A DNA stretch of 64,000 nt from UBA5066 sp048500275. Its GTDB lineage: Bacteria > Acidobacteriota > Thermoanaerobaculia > UBA5066. Below the pieces are notes generated by a model, which saw nothing but the letters and a program-made list of their open reading frames with translations, was not told the origin of the DNA and made no database searches. The translations under genes were made by a program, and so were the position numbers. Positions 8,945-17,011 of the stretch are shown piece after piece. Each line of letters begins with the position of its first letter. Within the stretch, counting starts at the first letter, position 1. The stretch lies in NCBI GenBank assembly GCA_048500275.1, contig JASNYI010000001.1:496001-560000 (forward strand). Reading direction: 5' to 3'.

Positions 8945-9442
8945 TCAGCCCCTGCCCGGCGGGTAGACTTTCTTGTACAGCGACCCGTCGTTGAAGTAGT
9001 GCATGCCGATCTCCGACGTCATGTCCCGGAGGGCCCCGCACGTGATGGCGCCGGTGAGCCTCGCGATCTCGCGCAGCAGGTTGTCGCCCGCCGTGCCGCG
9101 GCCCACGTTGCACGAATTGAGCACCACCACTCCGACCGGCGCCATGAACTTCCGCAGCGAGAGCCAGAAGGACCGGACCCCCGGGTCGTGCACGATGAGA
9201 CCCGTCGAGGAGGCGATGCTCGAGGGTCCGGGCGACTCGCCCGTCCCGCCGAACGACATCATTCCCTCCGACCCGTGTCCCATGATCTCGATGCGGCCCA
9301 GTGCGTCGTCTGGCCCCAGGCGCTGCGACACCTTCCCCAGGATCTCCTCCACCGTGAAGTAGCTCTCGCCGCCGCTGCACCGTGCCGTGAGCCTGGTGGG
9401 CCACCCCGAATCCGAGCAGTAGAACAGCATGACCTGGTTCAT
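8945..9442 (-). CDS. Hypothetical protein with a caspase/gingipain-like GHG...SC motif (DUF4347-like)
   Basis: 165 residues, no signal peptide or membrane segment. The ATG at 9442 was chosen because GAAGGG lies 8 nt upstream. Two motifs stand out: IEIMGHGSEGMMSF (about residues 50-63) and VVVLNSCNVGRGTAGDNLL (about 105-123) followed by IARLTGA. The pairing of a GHG histidine with a strand-end SC cysteine and an N..G..G..L tail is characteristic of clan CD (caspase/gingipain/CHAT/DUF4347) folds, where His and Cys form the dyad. Here the domain stands alone. No substrate can be named. The N-terminus (QVMLFYCSDSGW) has a further Cys. Convergent with the tetR gene; own promoter upstream. Confidence 0.55.
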   Translation of the reverse strand: MNQVMLFYCSDSGWPTRLTARCSGGESYFTVEEILGKVSQRLGPDDALGRIEIMGHGSEGMMSFGGTGESPGPSSIASSTGLIVHDPGVRSFWLSLRKFMAPVGVVVLNSCNVGRGTAGDNLLREIARLTGAITCGALRDMTSEIGMHYFNDGSLYKKVYPPGRG

Positions 9443-9504
9443 CGCTGCCACCCTTCTCTCACGACCCGAAGGACGCGAGCCGCTGAAGCGAGCCTGACGA
9501 CCAC

Positions 9505-9523
9505 GGCGGCCGCTACGGCCGCC
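9505..9523 (-). promoter_or_regulatory. Perfect leader hairpin upstream of the GHG-motif gene
   Basis: GGCGGCCG-CTA-CGGCCGCC is a perfect 8-bp inverted repeat with a 3-nt loop. It lies in the predicted 5' untranslated leader, between the promoter and the start codon, and is not followed by a T run. It could be a protein-binding site or an mRNA stability element. Confidence 0.4.
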
Positions 9524-9553
9524 CGCGAGGGAACACGAGTGGATTCGTCGCCG

Positions 9554-9582
9554 CTTATACGGCCCGGCCCCGCGCGGTTCAA
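9554..9582 (-). promoter_or_regulatory. Sigma-70-like promoter for the GHG-motif gene
   Basis: On the minus strand TTGAAC (9577-9582) and TATAAG (9554-9559) are separated by exactly 17 bp. The predicted transcript would start near 9547 and have a leader of about 105 nt before the ATG at 9442. Confidence 0.55.
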
Positions 9583-9764
9583 CTGAAAATGCGTCGCAGC
9601 AGGCGCGCAGCCTTCCCTCGAAGGGTCACCGCCCCCGGTCGCGACGCGATCCTCGACGAACGCCGGGCGCTCCGGGAGGACTTGCCAGCGGAGACCTCGG
9701 CGGCAGCCTCCCGACTCGCCTCTGAGACCAGCGAAGCCGATCCTTCAGTATGTAGCCAAGACCT

Positions 9765-9790
9765 GCCCCGCCCCTCCCGGGGGTCGGGGC
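9765..9790 (-). terminator. Hairpin after the TonB receptor gene
   Basis: GCCCCG plus CCCC pairs with GGGG plus CGGGGC (one bulged base) only 2 nt after the receptor stop codon. It has no T run on the minus strand, so it may act as an mRNA-end or transcription pause structure and not as a classical intrinsic terminator. Confidence 0.4.
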
Positions 9791-9792
9791 CC

Positions 9793-12765
9793 TCAGAAGC
9801 TCAGCCGGGCGCCGACCTGGTAACGGCGGGGTTCGAGGAGGAGCCGGCTCTCCAGGTAGTTCGTGAACTCCGGGTGGTTGTGGGCCTCCTCGACGCGGAT
9901 CGTCTCCTGGTCGTCGAGGACGTTCAGGACGTCGAGGAAGAGGTCGAGCGAGAGGCCCTTCCCGAGCCTCACAACCTGCCGCACCCGCAGGTCGAGCTGG
10001 TCGTACGAAGGGTGCCTCTCGTCCCCGGTCCGGGCGTAGCTCCCGCCCGCGGGCCGGTGGTTGTAGTAGATCGCGTGCGAAGCGGGCCGGAAGATCGTCG
10101 ACTCGGTGAAGGCCGCGCCGCTGTTCCAGTGCCAGAGCCAGCCGAGCTCGGGCCCGATCGGCGACTGCCAGGAGCCGAAGACCTTGACCTGGTGCCGGAT
10201 CGTCCCCGGCAGCGTTCCGTACATGTACGGCTGTCGCGGGTCGAGGTCGAGGAAGTCTCCCTGCAGGTCCGCCGCGCTGTTCGTGTTCGAGTTGCCCTTC
10301 GCGCGCCGGTACGAGTACTGGACCGCCCCTCCCCACGAGCCCCGGAAGCGCCGCTGCACGGAGAGGTCGAGGCCCCACGTCTCCCTCTTCCCGCCGACCA
10401 GGTTCCCGAGGAAGTAGTTCACGTCGGTGGGGCCGCCCGGGCCGTACCCGAACTGGCCGGGCGAAAGGACGAGGTCCCCCGCGACGGCCGGGTTGAAGTA
10501 GACGGCCGGGTCGTAGTCCTCGATCAGGTTCGAGTCGCGCCGGTACCACCCCTGGCCGAGGAAGCTCAGCGAGCGGCCGAGGTCCGCCGCGTACGCCAGC
10601 TGCAGCTCCGTCTCCTTCTCGTTCTCGAGGTTCGGCGCGAAGCCCGCGTCGCGGCGCACCACGGACGAGCCCCGGGTCCGGTAGGTGAACCAGTCGGAGC
10701 CGATGAAGACCTGGTCCCCGTAGATGCTTCCCGAGAGGTTCCCCGCGAACCGGATCATCGGCGTGAGGAGCGGGTCCGAGTACTCGCCGTACGCCAGGGA
10801 AAGCCGCTGCCTCCCGTCGCCCGCAGGGTCGAACGTGAGACCCAGCCGCGGGTAGAACGCCGGGTCCATGGAGAGGATCGTCGAGCCGTCGGACGCGACG
10901 TAGGTGACCTGCTCGACGCGCACGCCGGCCGTGGCCGTGAAGCGCCCTTTCCGCCACTCGTCCTGGAGGTACAGGCTGAATCGCTCGGAGGCGACGTTGT
11001 TGACGCCGGCCAGGACGAGCTCGTTCCCGAGGAAGTTGACCCCGCCGCCGTTGCCCGCCGTCGAGGAGAACCTCAGGGCTCCCAGCTCGGCCGCCGTGAC
11101 GACGCCGTCCCCGTTCGTGTCGGCCGCGGCGAACGCCGCGGACCCCGGGTTCTCCTGCAGCGCGCGGAGGATGGCGTCGAACTCGCTCGCCGGAAGGAAG
11201 GAGAGGCCGCGCGCCTCGTCGAACGTGATCCCGAGAAGGTGCGGGGCGAGCGAGTTCAGCGTGCCGGGGAAGAGCGGCTTCGGCGCGTTCTCCTCCTCCC
11301 AGCGCGCGAACCCGACGCCCGCCTTCAGCTGGTGGCTCCCCTGTCCGCCGACGAGGAGCGACCCGGAGAGGTCCGCCTGCAGCTTGCGGTTCGTCTGCCG
11401 GCTTCCTCCGCCCGAGGAGCCGAGGTCCCTCTGCCACGCGGGAACGACGACCCCCGGCTCGAAGAGGAGGGTGTTGGTCGGTCCTTCCTCCGGGTACTGC
11501 GGAACGTCGCTCCGGACCTCGCGGAAGCCGCCGAGCCGGGCCTCGAGCGTCCCCGTCGCGCCCAGCATCCGGACGTAGCCGAGGCTGGCGAGGAGGCTCT
11601 CGTTGTCGCTCCGGCCGTACCGGTTCGGCGGGACGTTCACGTCGCGGCTGTTGCGCGTGTCGAACGTCTCGCCGAAGACGGAGACGACCAGCGAGTCACG
11701 CTCGCTCGGCCGCCCGGTGACCTTCAGGAACGCGTTGCGGCGCTTGAGCCCGTACTCCGTCGTCATCGGCGTGGGCGTGGCGGACGGCGAGAGCTCGACG
11801 TCCTCGGAGGCGGAACGCTCCTGGCCCGAGACGAAGAACCAGAGGTTCTCCCGGAGGATCGGCCCGCCGAGCGTCAGCCCGGCGTCGTACCGGTCGTCCT
11901 CTACGATCGCGAGCCGCGGGTCGTCGGAGTCCACGCCCTCCACCATCCACGGCTCGCGGAGGAAGAGGCTCAGGGACCCCGAGAACGAGGCTCCCCCGGA
12001 CTTCGTCACGACGTTGGCCACGAGCCCGGCGCCCCCCGGCAGCTCCGGCGGGACGCCCGACGTCACGACGCCCTCCTCGAGGATGATCTCGTTCGAGAAG
12101 GTGTAGTCCCCGGTCCCGCTGCCCATGCCGGTGATGTCGAAGCCGTCGAGGAGCCAGGTGTTGTCGCGGGAGCCGATCGCGGCGCCCCGGTCGTGGTAGT
12201 TGTTGCCGGCCTTCGAGGCCGGCTCGTAGCGCGTCTCGAGGCCGCCCGAGTTGGGAGAGACCGTCACGCCCGGGACGAGCTGGACGTAGGCCCGGTAGTC
12301 GCGCCCGACGGGGACGCGGTCGACCTCGCCGAGGGTCACCGTCGCCGCTGTGATCGCCCCGGACGGAACGGCCGCGGACGTCTCCACGACGTCGACCCGT
12401 TCCTCCACTCGCAGCGTGGCGACGTCCTCGAGCCGGACCTCGGTGCCCTGGGAAAGGGAAGCGGAGTACCGGCTCTCCGAGCCGTCCGGCCGCATCACCC
12501 TCACCGTGAAGGCCCCCGGCGGCAGCGGCCCGAGCACGGCCACGCCCGAGGCGCCCGTCACGCTCGAGGCCTTGCCCGGCATCGACGGCGCGGACGCCTC
12601 GACCCGAACGCCCGGGACCGGGTTTCCCCCGGCGTCCAGACTCCGTACGACGATCGACCCGGTGCCGGCGGCCAGGACGGCCGAAGACCACAAGAGCGCC
12701 GCGCCGAGGGAGAACCACGCACACAACCCGCGACGGGCCACCGGACTCCGCTGCCTATCCGTCAC
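9793..12765 (-). CDS. TonB-dependent outer-membrane receptor with N-terminal carboxypeptidase-regulatory domain (Oar-like)
   Basis: 990 residues starting at GTG, with GGGGGAA just upstream. A signal peptide (about 1-32, ending SAVLAAG) is followed by a CarboxypepD_reg beta-sandwich (about 33-115), a plug domain (about 130-265, with YVQLVPGVTVSP and DNTWLLDGFDITG) and a 22-strand-type beta-barrel ending in the aromatic ...QVGARLSF, as expected for BAM-dependent insertion. This architecture is abundant in Acidobacteriota and myxobacteria. An EF-hand-like loop DTNGDGVVTAAEL lies inside the barrel region (near residue 550), probably in an extracellular loop. Substrate unknown; no transporter genes adjoin it. 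A TAGAAT -10-like element lies at 12810-12815. Confidence 0.92.
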   Translation of the reverse strand: MTDRQRSPVARRGLCAWFSLGAALLWSSAVLAAGTGSIVVRSLDAGGNPVPGVRVEASAPSMPGKASSVTGASGVAVLGPLPPGAFTVRVMRPDGSESRYSASLSQGTEVRLEDVATLRVEERVDVVETSAAVPSGAITAATVTLGEVDRVPVGRDYRAYVQLVPGVTVSPNSGGLETRYEPASKAGNNYHDRGAAIGSRDNTWLLDGFDITGMGSGTGDYTFSNEIILEEGVVTSGVPPELPGGAGLVANVVTKSGGASFSGSLSLFLREPWMVEGVDSDDPRLAIVEDDRYDAGLTLGGPILRENLWFFVSGQERSASEDVELSPSATPTPMTTEYGLKRRNAFLKVTGRPSERDSLVVSVFGETFDTRNSRDVNVPPNRYGRSDNESLLASLGYVRMLGATGTLEARLGGFREVRSDVPQYPEEGPTNTLLFEPGVVVPAWQRDLGSSGGGSRQTNRKLQADLSGSLLVGGQGSHQLKAGVGFARWEEENAPKPLFPGTLNSLAPHLLGITFDEARGLSFLPASEFDAILRALQENPGSAAFAAADTNGDGVVTAAELGALRFSSTAGNGGGVNFLGNELVLAGVNNVASERFSLYLQDEWRKGRFTATAGVRVEQVTYVASDGSTILSMDPAFYPRLGLTFDPAGDGRQRLSLAYGEYSDPLLTPMIRFAGNLSGSIYGDQVFIGSDWFTYRTRGSSVVRRDAGFAPNLENEKETELQLAYAADLGRSLSFLGQGWYRRDSNLIEDYDPAVYFNPAVAGDLVLSPGQFGYGPGGPTDVNYFLGNLVGGKRETWGLDLSVQRRFRGSWGGAVQYSYRRAKGNSNTNSAADLQGDFLDLDPRQPYMYGTLPGTIRHQVKVFGSWQSPIGPELGWLWHWNSGAAFTESTIFRPASHAIYYNHRPAGGSYARTGDERHPSYDQLDLRVRQVVRLGKGLSLDLFLDVLNVLDDQETIRVEEAHNHPEFTNYLESRLLLEPRRYQVGARLSF

Positions 12766-12839
12766 TCTTCCCCCGATTCCCCCGATCCGCCGCCGGGAGC
12801 TGCACCCTCATTCTACCGGGAACCCCGGGGAAAGGGACC

Positions 12840-12865
12840 GGGGTCAGGTCTTGATTTTCTATTAT
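12840..12865 (+). repeat. Dispersed short repeat, copy 1
   Basis: Core GGGGTCAGGTCTTGATTTTC followed by TATTAT. It shares 24 identical bases with the copies near 18.5 and 22.0 kb but is in the opposite orientation. It lies between the dmsC-type gene and the TonB receptor gene, so it does not touch a coding end. Sequences of this kind are dispersed in many high-GC genomes and resemble REP-like elements moved by RAYT (Y1) transposases; that link is inference, and no such transposase is in the window. Confidence 0.7.
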
Positions 12866-12903
12866 AGAACGGCGTTCCGCTCCGCGCGCCCCGAGGCTTC
12901 GAC

Positions 12904-13794
12904 TCACACGCCGATGCGGTAGTACGAGGCGTAGAACGACAACCGGTCGATCGATTCGGCGACGACGAAGCCGGCGAGCGCGATCCAGGCGAGGACGGCC
13001 CGCCAGCGTCCCTCCGGCCTCGCACGCAGGGAGAGGATCATCGCCAGGAGGCCCACGGCCGCGGCGCCCCACGCGAGGGCCGCGAGCCGCGGCGCGGGGA
13101 GCGGACCGGGAAATGCGACCGGCTCGGCGGTCGTCGCGGGCGTAAGGAGCAGCGCGGCCAGGAGCTTGACGGCGAGCGCCGCCCCCACCGCGCCGGGCAG
13201 GATCCCGTCGCGCCACCTCGACCATGCGCCGTCGACGTCCCGGGACGACGGGCCGGCCCCGACCGCGTAAGCGCCCGCGACGCCGAGGAGCACCGTGCTC
13301 ACCGCGAAGGCCAGCGGCGTGCGCGGGCCGCTCCAGGCCGGCACCGTCGGCAGCAGGTAGACGCCCGCCATCGCGGCCACCAGAAGCACTCCGGAGAGCG
13401 CCGCGGGAACGAGGACGAGGGCCAGGGTGCGCGGCCGCGCGTGCGCCCGGGAGGCGACCACCGCCGCCCCGGCCACGAGGCCGAGGAACGCGACGGCGAG
13501 GACGACCTCGCGGCTCAGCCACGAGGCGCGCCAGTGGCGGGCTGCGTGAAACGCGCGGCCGGGATCGCCGAGGTGGAGGAACGACACGACGAGCGCGGTG
13601 CCCATCGCCGCGAGCGCCACGAGAAGCGCGTGGCGGAACGCACGCGGCGGTTTCGTTCCCACGCCGGTACCGCCGGGGGCAGCGGCCGTCCCGGGCCTTC
13701 GGAGAACCGCCAGCACGGAGAGGGCGAGCGTCATCCCCACCGCCGCCTGGGCGAGGAGCGTGAAGGCGGCCAGGGGCCACTCGCCGCTACCCAC
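12904..13794 (-). CDS. DmsC-type membrane anchor subunit of a DMSO-reductase-family complex
   Basis: 296 residues from a GTG start, with about eight hydrophobic transmembrane segments. The N-terminus EWPLAAFTLLAQAAVG and the first loop SFLHLGDPGRAFHAARHW with SWLSREV are hallmarks of the DmsC family, which anchors the catalytic pair to the membrane and oxidises menaquinol. It overlaps the Fe-S subunit gene by 8 nt and is the last gene of the three-gene operon. The C-terminus ends DRLSFYASYYRIGV, also typical of DmsC. Confidence 0.85.
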   Translation of the reverse strand: MGSGEWPLAAFTLLAQAAVGMTLALSVLAVLRRPGTAAAPGGTGVGTKPPRAFRHALLVALAAMGTALVVSFLHLGDPGRAFHAARHWRASWLSREVVLAVAFLGLVAGAAVVASRAHARPRTLALVLVPAALSGVLLVAAMAGVYLLPTVPAWSGPRTPLAFAVSTVLLGVAGAYAVGAGPSSRDVDGAWSRWRDGILPGAVGAALAVKLLAALLLTPATTAEPVAFPGPLPAPRLAALAWGAAAVGLLAMILSLRARPEGRWRAVLAWIALAGFVVAESIDRLSFYASYYRIGV

Positions 13795-14416
13795 GCCGCA
13801 CCTCCTCGCGGTTGATCACCTTCCACTCGACCGTTGCGCTGGCGTCGGCGTGGGCGCGCACCACGAGCGCGGGCCGGGTATGGGCTGCCGAAGGGAGCGG
13901 AAAGACGACCGCCCCCGGCCCGTGGCGCGCGGTGAGATCGGCCAGGTCGCCCACCTCGAGGACGCGCATCGGGCAGGCCGACACGCAGGCCGGCGGCTCC
14001 CCCGCGGCCAGCTCCTCGGCGCAGAGAGTGCACTTCCCCATCCGGCCGGTCGCGGGGTCGAGCTGCGGCGCGCCGTAGGGGCAGGCCCACTCGCAGTAGC
14101 GGCAACCCATGCACCGGTCGTCGTCGATGAGGACGAGACCGTCGGCGCTCTTCGTGATGGCGCCGGCCGGGCACTGCGTGAGGCAGACCGGCTCCTCGCA
14201 GTGGTTGCAGGCGAGGGAGAGGTGATAGGAGCGAACGCCGGAAACCCACGCCGCGCCCTCGCGCCGCCAGGTGCCGCCCGCCACCTCGTAGACGCGCCGC
14301 CAGCGGACTCCCGGCCCCAGGTCGTTGCGGTCCTTGCAGGCCACCTGGCAGGCCTTGCAGCCGGAGCAGCGGCTCGAGTCGACGAAGAAGGCCCACTGGC
14401 GCGTCTTCGCCGTCAC
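13787..14416 (-). CDS. DmsB-type four-cluster ferredoxin subunit
   Basis: 209 residues, GTG start overlapping the catalytic subunit gene by 4 nt (GTGA). Four cysteine groups bind [4Fe-4S] clusters: CSGCKACQVAC near the N-terminus, CNHCEEPVCLTQCP, CMGCRYCEWACP and the pair CTLC...CVSACP. These carry electrons from the membrane anchor to the molybdopterin subunit. The C-terminal 40 residues after the last cluster show no family motif. Its length matches DmsB/YnfG subunits. Confidence 0.92.
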   Translation of the reverse strand: MTAKTRQWAFFVDSSRCSGCKACQVACKDRNDLGPGVRWRRVYEVAGGTWRREGAAWVSGVRSYHLSLACNHCEEPVCLTQCPAGAITKSADGLVLIDDDRCMGCRYCEWACPYGAPQLDPATGRMGKCTLCAEELAAGEPPACVSACPMRVLEVGDLADLTARHGPGAVVFPLPSAAHTRPALVVRAHADASATVEWKVINREEVRRG

Positions 14417-16887
14417 GCCGGCACCCTTTCGACCTGGACCATGATCGTGTGCTGCGCGTTACCGAACGCGAGCGGCGTCCAGCGGTGCGACGTGAGGACG
14501 TTCACGTTGCCGCGCCGGTCGACCCCGTCGGCGTCGGGTTGCCACCAGGCTCCCTGCGGCACGTCGACGACGCCGGGCAGGAGCTTCGGCGTCACGCGGC
14601 AGCGGAGCCTCATCTTCCCGCGGTCGTTCCAGACGAAGACCTCGTCCCCGTTCTCGATGCCGCGCTCCTCGGCGTCGACGGGGCTCAGGAAGACGCGCTG
14701 GGGAAACGCCTCCTCCAGCCAGTCGATGCCGTCGTGGGTGGAGTGGACGCGCGGCATGTAGTGGTGCCCGACGGCCTGGAGCGGAAAGCGGCGGCTCTCC
14801 TCGCAGAAGGGGCTCTCCCACTCCTGGATGTACTTCGGCACGGCCGGGATCTCCTCGGGCCGGCCCAGGTCGTGGAGAGGCTTCGAGAAGAGCTCGATCT
14901 TCCCGGTCGGCGTTTTCAGCGGGTGGCGTTCCGGGTCACGACGGAAGTCCGTGAACGCGACGGCCGGCGCGGTGACGGGGAGCGAGTAGACGCCGGTGTT
15001 CCCTCGCTCGAGGGTGTCGAGGTCGGGGACGCCGGGGAATCGCGTCGCGCGGTAGCGGTCCAGCGACCAGGCGACCCAGTCGCGCTCGCTGCGCCCCTCG
15101 GTGTACGCCGCCTCGAGGCCGAGTCGCGCCGCGACGTCGGCACAGATCCGGTAGTCGCTCCGCGCTTCGCCCGGCGGCTCGGCCACCTTCGGCATGAGGA
15201 TCACCTCGTCGCCGTACTTCCAGCCGTCCTCGAGCCCCCAGCTTTCCATCTGGGTGCACACCGGGAGCACGAGATCGGCGAAGCGGGCCGACGGCGTGAG
15301 GAACTGGTCCTGGACGACGATCATCTCGGTGAGGCTCTCGTCGGCCAGGATCTTCGCGGTGCGGTTGAGGTCGGCGTGTTGGTTGGCGAGGACGTTCGAG
15401 GCGACGGCCCAGATCAGCTTGACGCCCGAGTCGAGCTTCTCGACGCCCCTGAGGCCCTCGGCCGGTCCCATCTCGGGCCCCCTCAGGACCGCCTCGGTCC
15501 AGAGGAAGACCGGGATGCGCGCCTTCACCGGGTTCTCGCCGGTCGGGAAGACGTTCCAGAACGGCCCGCCTTCCGGCGCCTGCAGCGCGAGGCCGCTCGC
15601 CCAGCCGCCGGGGATGCCGACGTTCCCGGTGAGGGCGGCGAGGGCGCCCCCGGCGAGCACCGGCTGTTCGCCGTACGCCCGGCGCTGCATGCCGTACCCC
15701 TGGTAGAGGACGGCCGGCTTCCGCGTGGCGTACTCGCGGGCGAGGCGCGCGATCGTCCCCGCCGGCACGGCGGTGATCGGCTCGGCCCACTCGGGAGTCT
15801 TCGGAATTCCGTCCACCGTCCCGAGGAGGTAGTCCGACCAGCTCTCCTCGCTCTCGCAGCCGGCCGGCATCTGCGACCGGTCGAAGCCCGAGCAGCAGCG
15901 GCGGACGAAGTCGGCGTCGTGGAGTCCCTCGGTGAGGATCACCCAGGCCATGGCGCTCATCATCGCCACGTCGGTGCCGGGGCGGATGGGGACCCACTCG
16001 TCGGCGAGGGCCACGGCGGAGAGGCTCATGCGCGGGTCGATGCAGACGACCCGCGCGCCGTTCTCGCGCGCCTTCTTCACGAAGTACTCGCTGTTCGTCC
16101 CGTCGCGCATCTCCGACGGGTTCCAGCCCCACATCAGGATGAGCCGGCTGTTCAGCCAGTCCTGCCGCTGGTTGCCGGTGACGCTCGTCCCGTACATGTA
16201 GGGCGTCGCCGTGGAGATGCAGGCCCAGCTGTAGCTGTTGTAGAAGCCGAGCGAGCCGCCGTAGAGGTTCAGGAGGCGCGCGGCGGTCTGCCGGCCACCC
16301 ACCTGGTTGTAGCTGCCGGTGCCGTACGGGACGAGGATCGCGGCGTTCCCGTAGCGCCCCTTCACGCGTTCGAGCCCGGCGGCCAGCGTGTCGAGAGCCT
16401 CGTCCCACGAGATGCGGGTGAACGCGCCGTCGCCCCGGCGACCCGTTCGTTTGAGGGGGTGGAGCAGGCGGTCGGCGTGGTACTGGCGGCGCCGGTACGC
16501 GCGGCCCCGGATGCAGGCGCGCAGCTGGGGGTCGGAGACGTCGTCGGAGGGCCGGTCGTCCGTGCCGATGCGCACGACCCTGCCGTCCCGGATGTGGAGC
16601 TTGAGAACGCAGCGCCCGCCGCAGTTGTGCGCCGGACAGCCGGCGCGCACGACGAGGGTCCCGCCCTCTTCGCCCTCGACGACGGCGACGCTCTCCTCCA
16701 GCTTCCGGACGCAACTCGCGATCGACCCGGCGACGGCGACGCCGCCTCCGGCGAGCGCCCCCAGCCGGAGAAACTCCCGGCGGTCGAGGAGGGACGCGAG
16801 ACGGACTGCGCGGGAGGCGCCGGACATGCCCGTTCTGCCCTTCGCGGGGGCTGCTCCCGACGGGTCGTCTCCGGTCTTCAGCACCAT
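14413..16887 (-). CDS. Molybdopterin oxidoreductase, DmsA/YnfE-like catalytic subunit
   Basis: 824 residues. Twin-arginine signal with Arg36-Arg37 in DRREFLRLGALAGG marks Tat export. The [4Fe-4S] binding cysteines are Cys84, Cys89, Cys93 and Cys125 (CPAHNCGGRC ... QLRACIRGRAYRRR). The bis-MGD domain contains LMWGWNPSEMRDGTN, VLYQGYGMQRRAYGEQP and a C-terminal molydopterin-binding domain with PQGAWWQPDADGVDRRGNVN. The likely Mo-ligand serine lies in NSYSWACISTA. A second start (Met21) with GAAGG upstream would put the Tat motif nearer the N-terminus and may be the real one. Substrate could be DMSO, an N- or S-oxide or selenate; not decidable from sequence. Confidence 0.92.
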   Translation of the reverse strand: MVLKTGDDPSGAAPAKGRTGMSGASRAVRLASLLDRREFLRLGALAGGGVAVAGSIASCVRKLEESVAVVEGEEGGTLVVRAGCPAHNCGGRCVLKLHIRDGRVVRIGTDDRPSDDVSDPQLRACIRGRAYRRRQYHADRLLHPLKRTGRRGDGAFTRISWDEALDTLAAGLERVKGRYGNAAILVPYGTGSYNQVGGRQTAARLLNLYGGSLGFYNSYSWACISTATPYMYGTSVTGNQRQDWLNSRLILMWGWNPSEMRDGTNSEYFVKKARENGARVVCIDPRMSLSAVALADEWVPIRPGTDVAMMSAMAWVILTEGLHDADFVRRCCSGFDRSQMPAGCESEESWSDYLLGTVDGIPKTPEWAEPITAVPAGTIARLAREYATRKPAVLYQGYGMQRRAYGEQPVLAGGALAALTGNVGIPGGWASGLALQAPEGGPFWNVFPTGENPVKARIPVFLWTEAVLRGPEMGPAEGLRGVEKLDSGVKLIWAVASNVLANQHADLNRTAKILADESLTEMIVVQDQFLTPSARFADLVLPVCTQMESWGLEDGWKYGDEVILMPKVAEPPGEARSDYRICADVAARLGLEAAYTEGRSERDWVAWSLDRYRATRFPGVPDLDTLERGNTGVYSLPVTAPAVAFTDFRRDPERHPLKTPTGKIELFSKPLHDLGRPEEIPAVPKYIQEWESPFCEESRRFPLQAVGHHYMPRVHSTHDGIDWLEEAFPQRVFLSPVDAEERGIENGDEVFVWNDRGKMRLRCRVTPKLLPGVVDVPQGAWWQPDADGVDRRGNVNVLTSHRWTPLAFGNAQHTIMVQVERVPA

Positions 16888-17011
16888 CGGTCAGTCTACC
16901 CTCGAGGGCGCGGCGCCCGCGAGGAAGGGAGATCGCGAGCACACGAAGCCCGGGAGGAGCCCGGAGCCCGGAGCCCGGCGCCCGTGGTGCGGTAGCCTTC
17001 CGTCCACCGCC

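Larger units (their letters stand above)
9443..9792. other. 350-bp gene-free stretch with promoter and hairpins
   Basis: No convincing coding frame was found between the GHG-motif gene and the TonB receptor gene. It holds a sigma-70-type promoter facing the small gene, a perfect 8-bp hairpin in that gene's leader (9505-9523) and a hairpin just after the receptor stop codon (9765-9790). Confidence 0.6.

Noticed and set aside
9757..9766. A CAGGTCTTG match to the dispersed repeat near 9.76 kb
   Set aside because: Only 8-9 bases agree and the flanks differ; chance match is likely.
9589..12867. A 1092-codon open frame antisense to the TonB receptor
   Set aside because: Same cause; the receptor frame has a signal peptide, plug and barrel, while this one has only Arg/Val/Glu-rich filler.
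14449..16995. Long open frames antisense to the molybdoenzyme gene
   Set aside because: No family motif; the minus-strand frame has all DmsA motifs.
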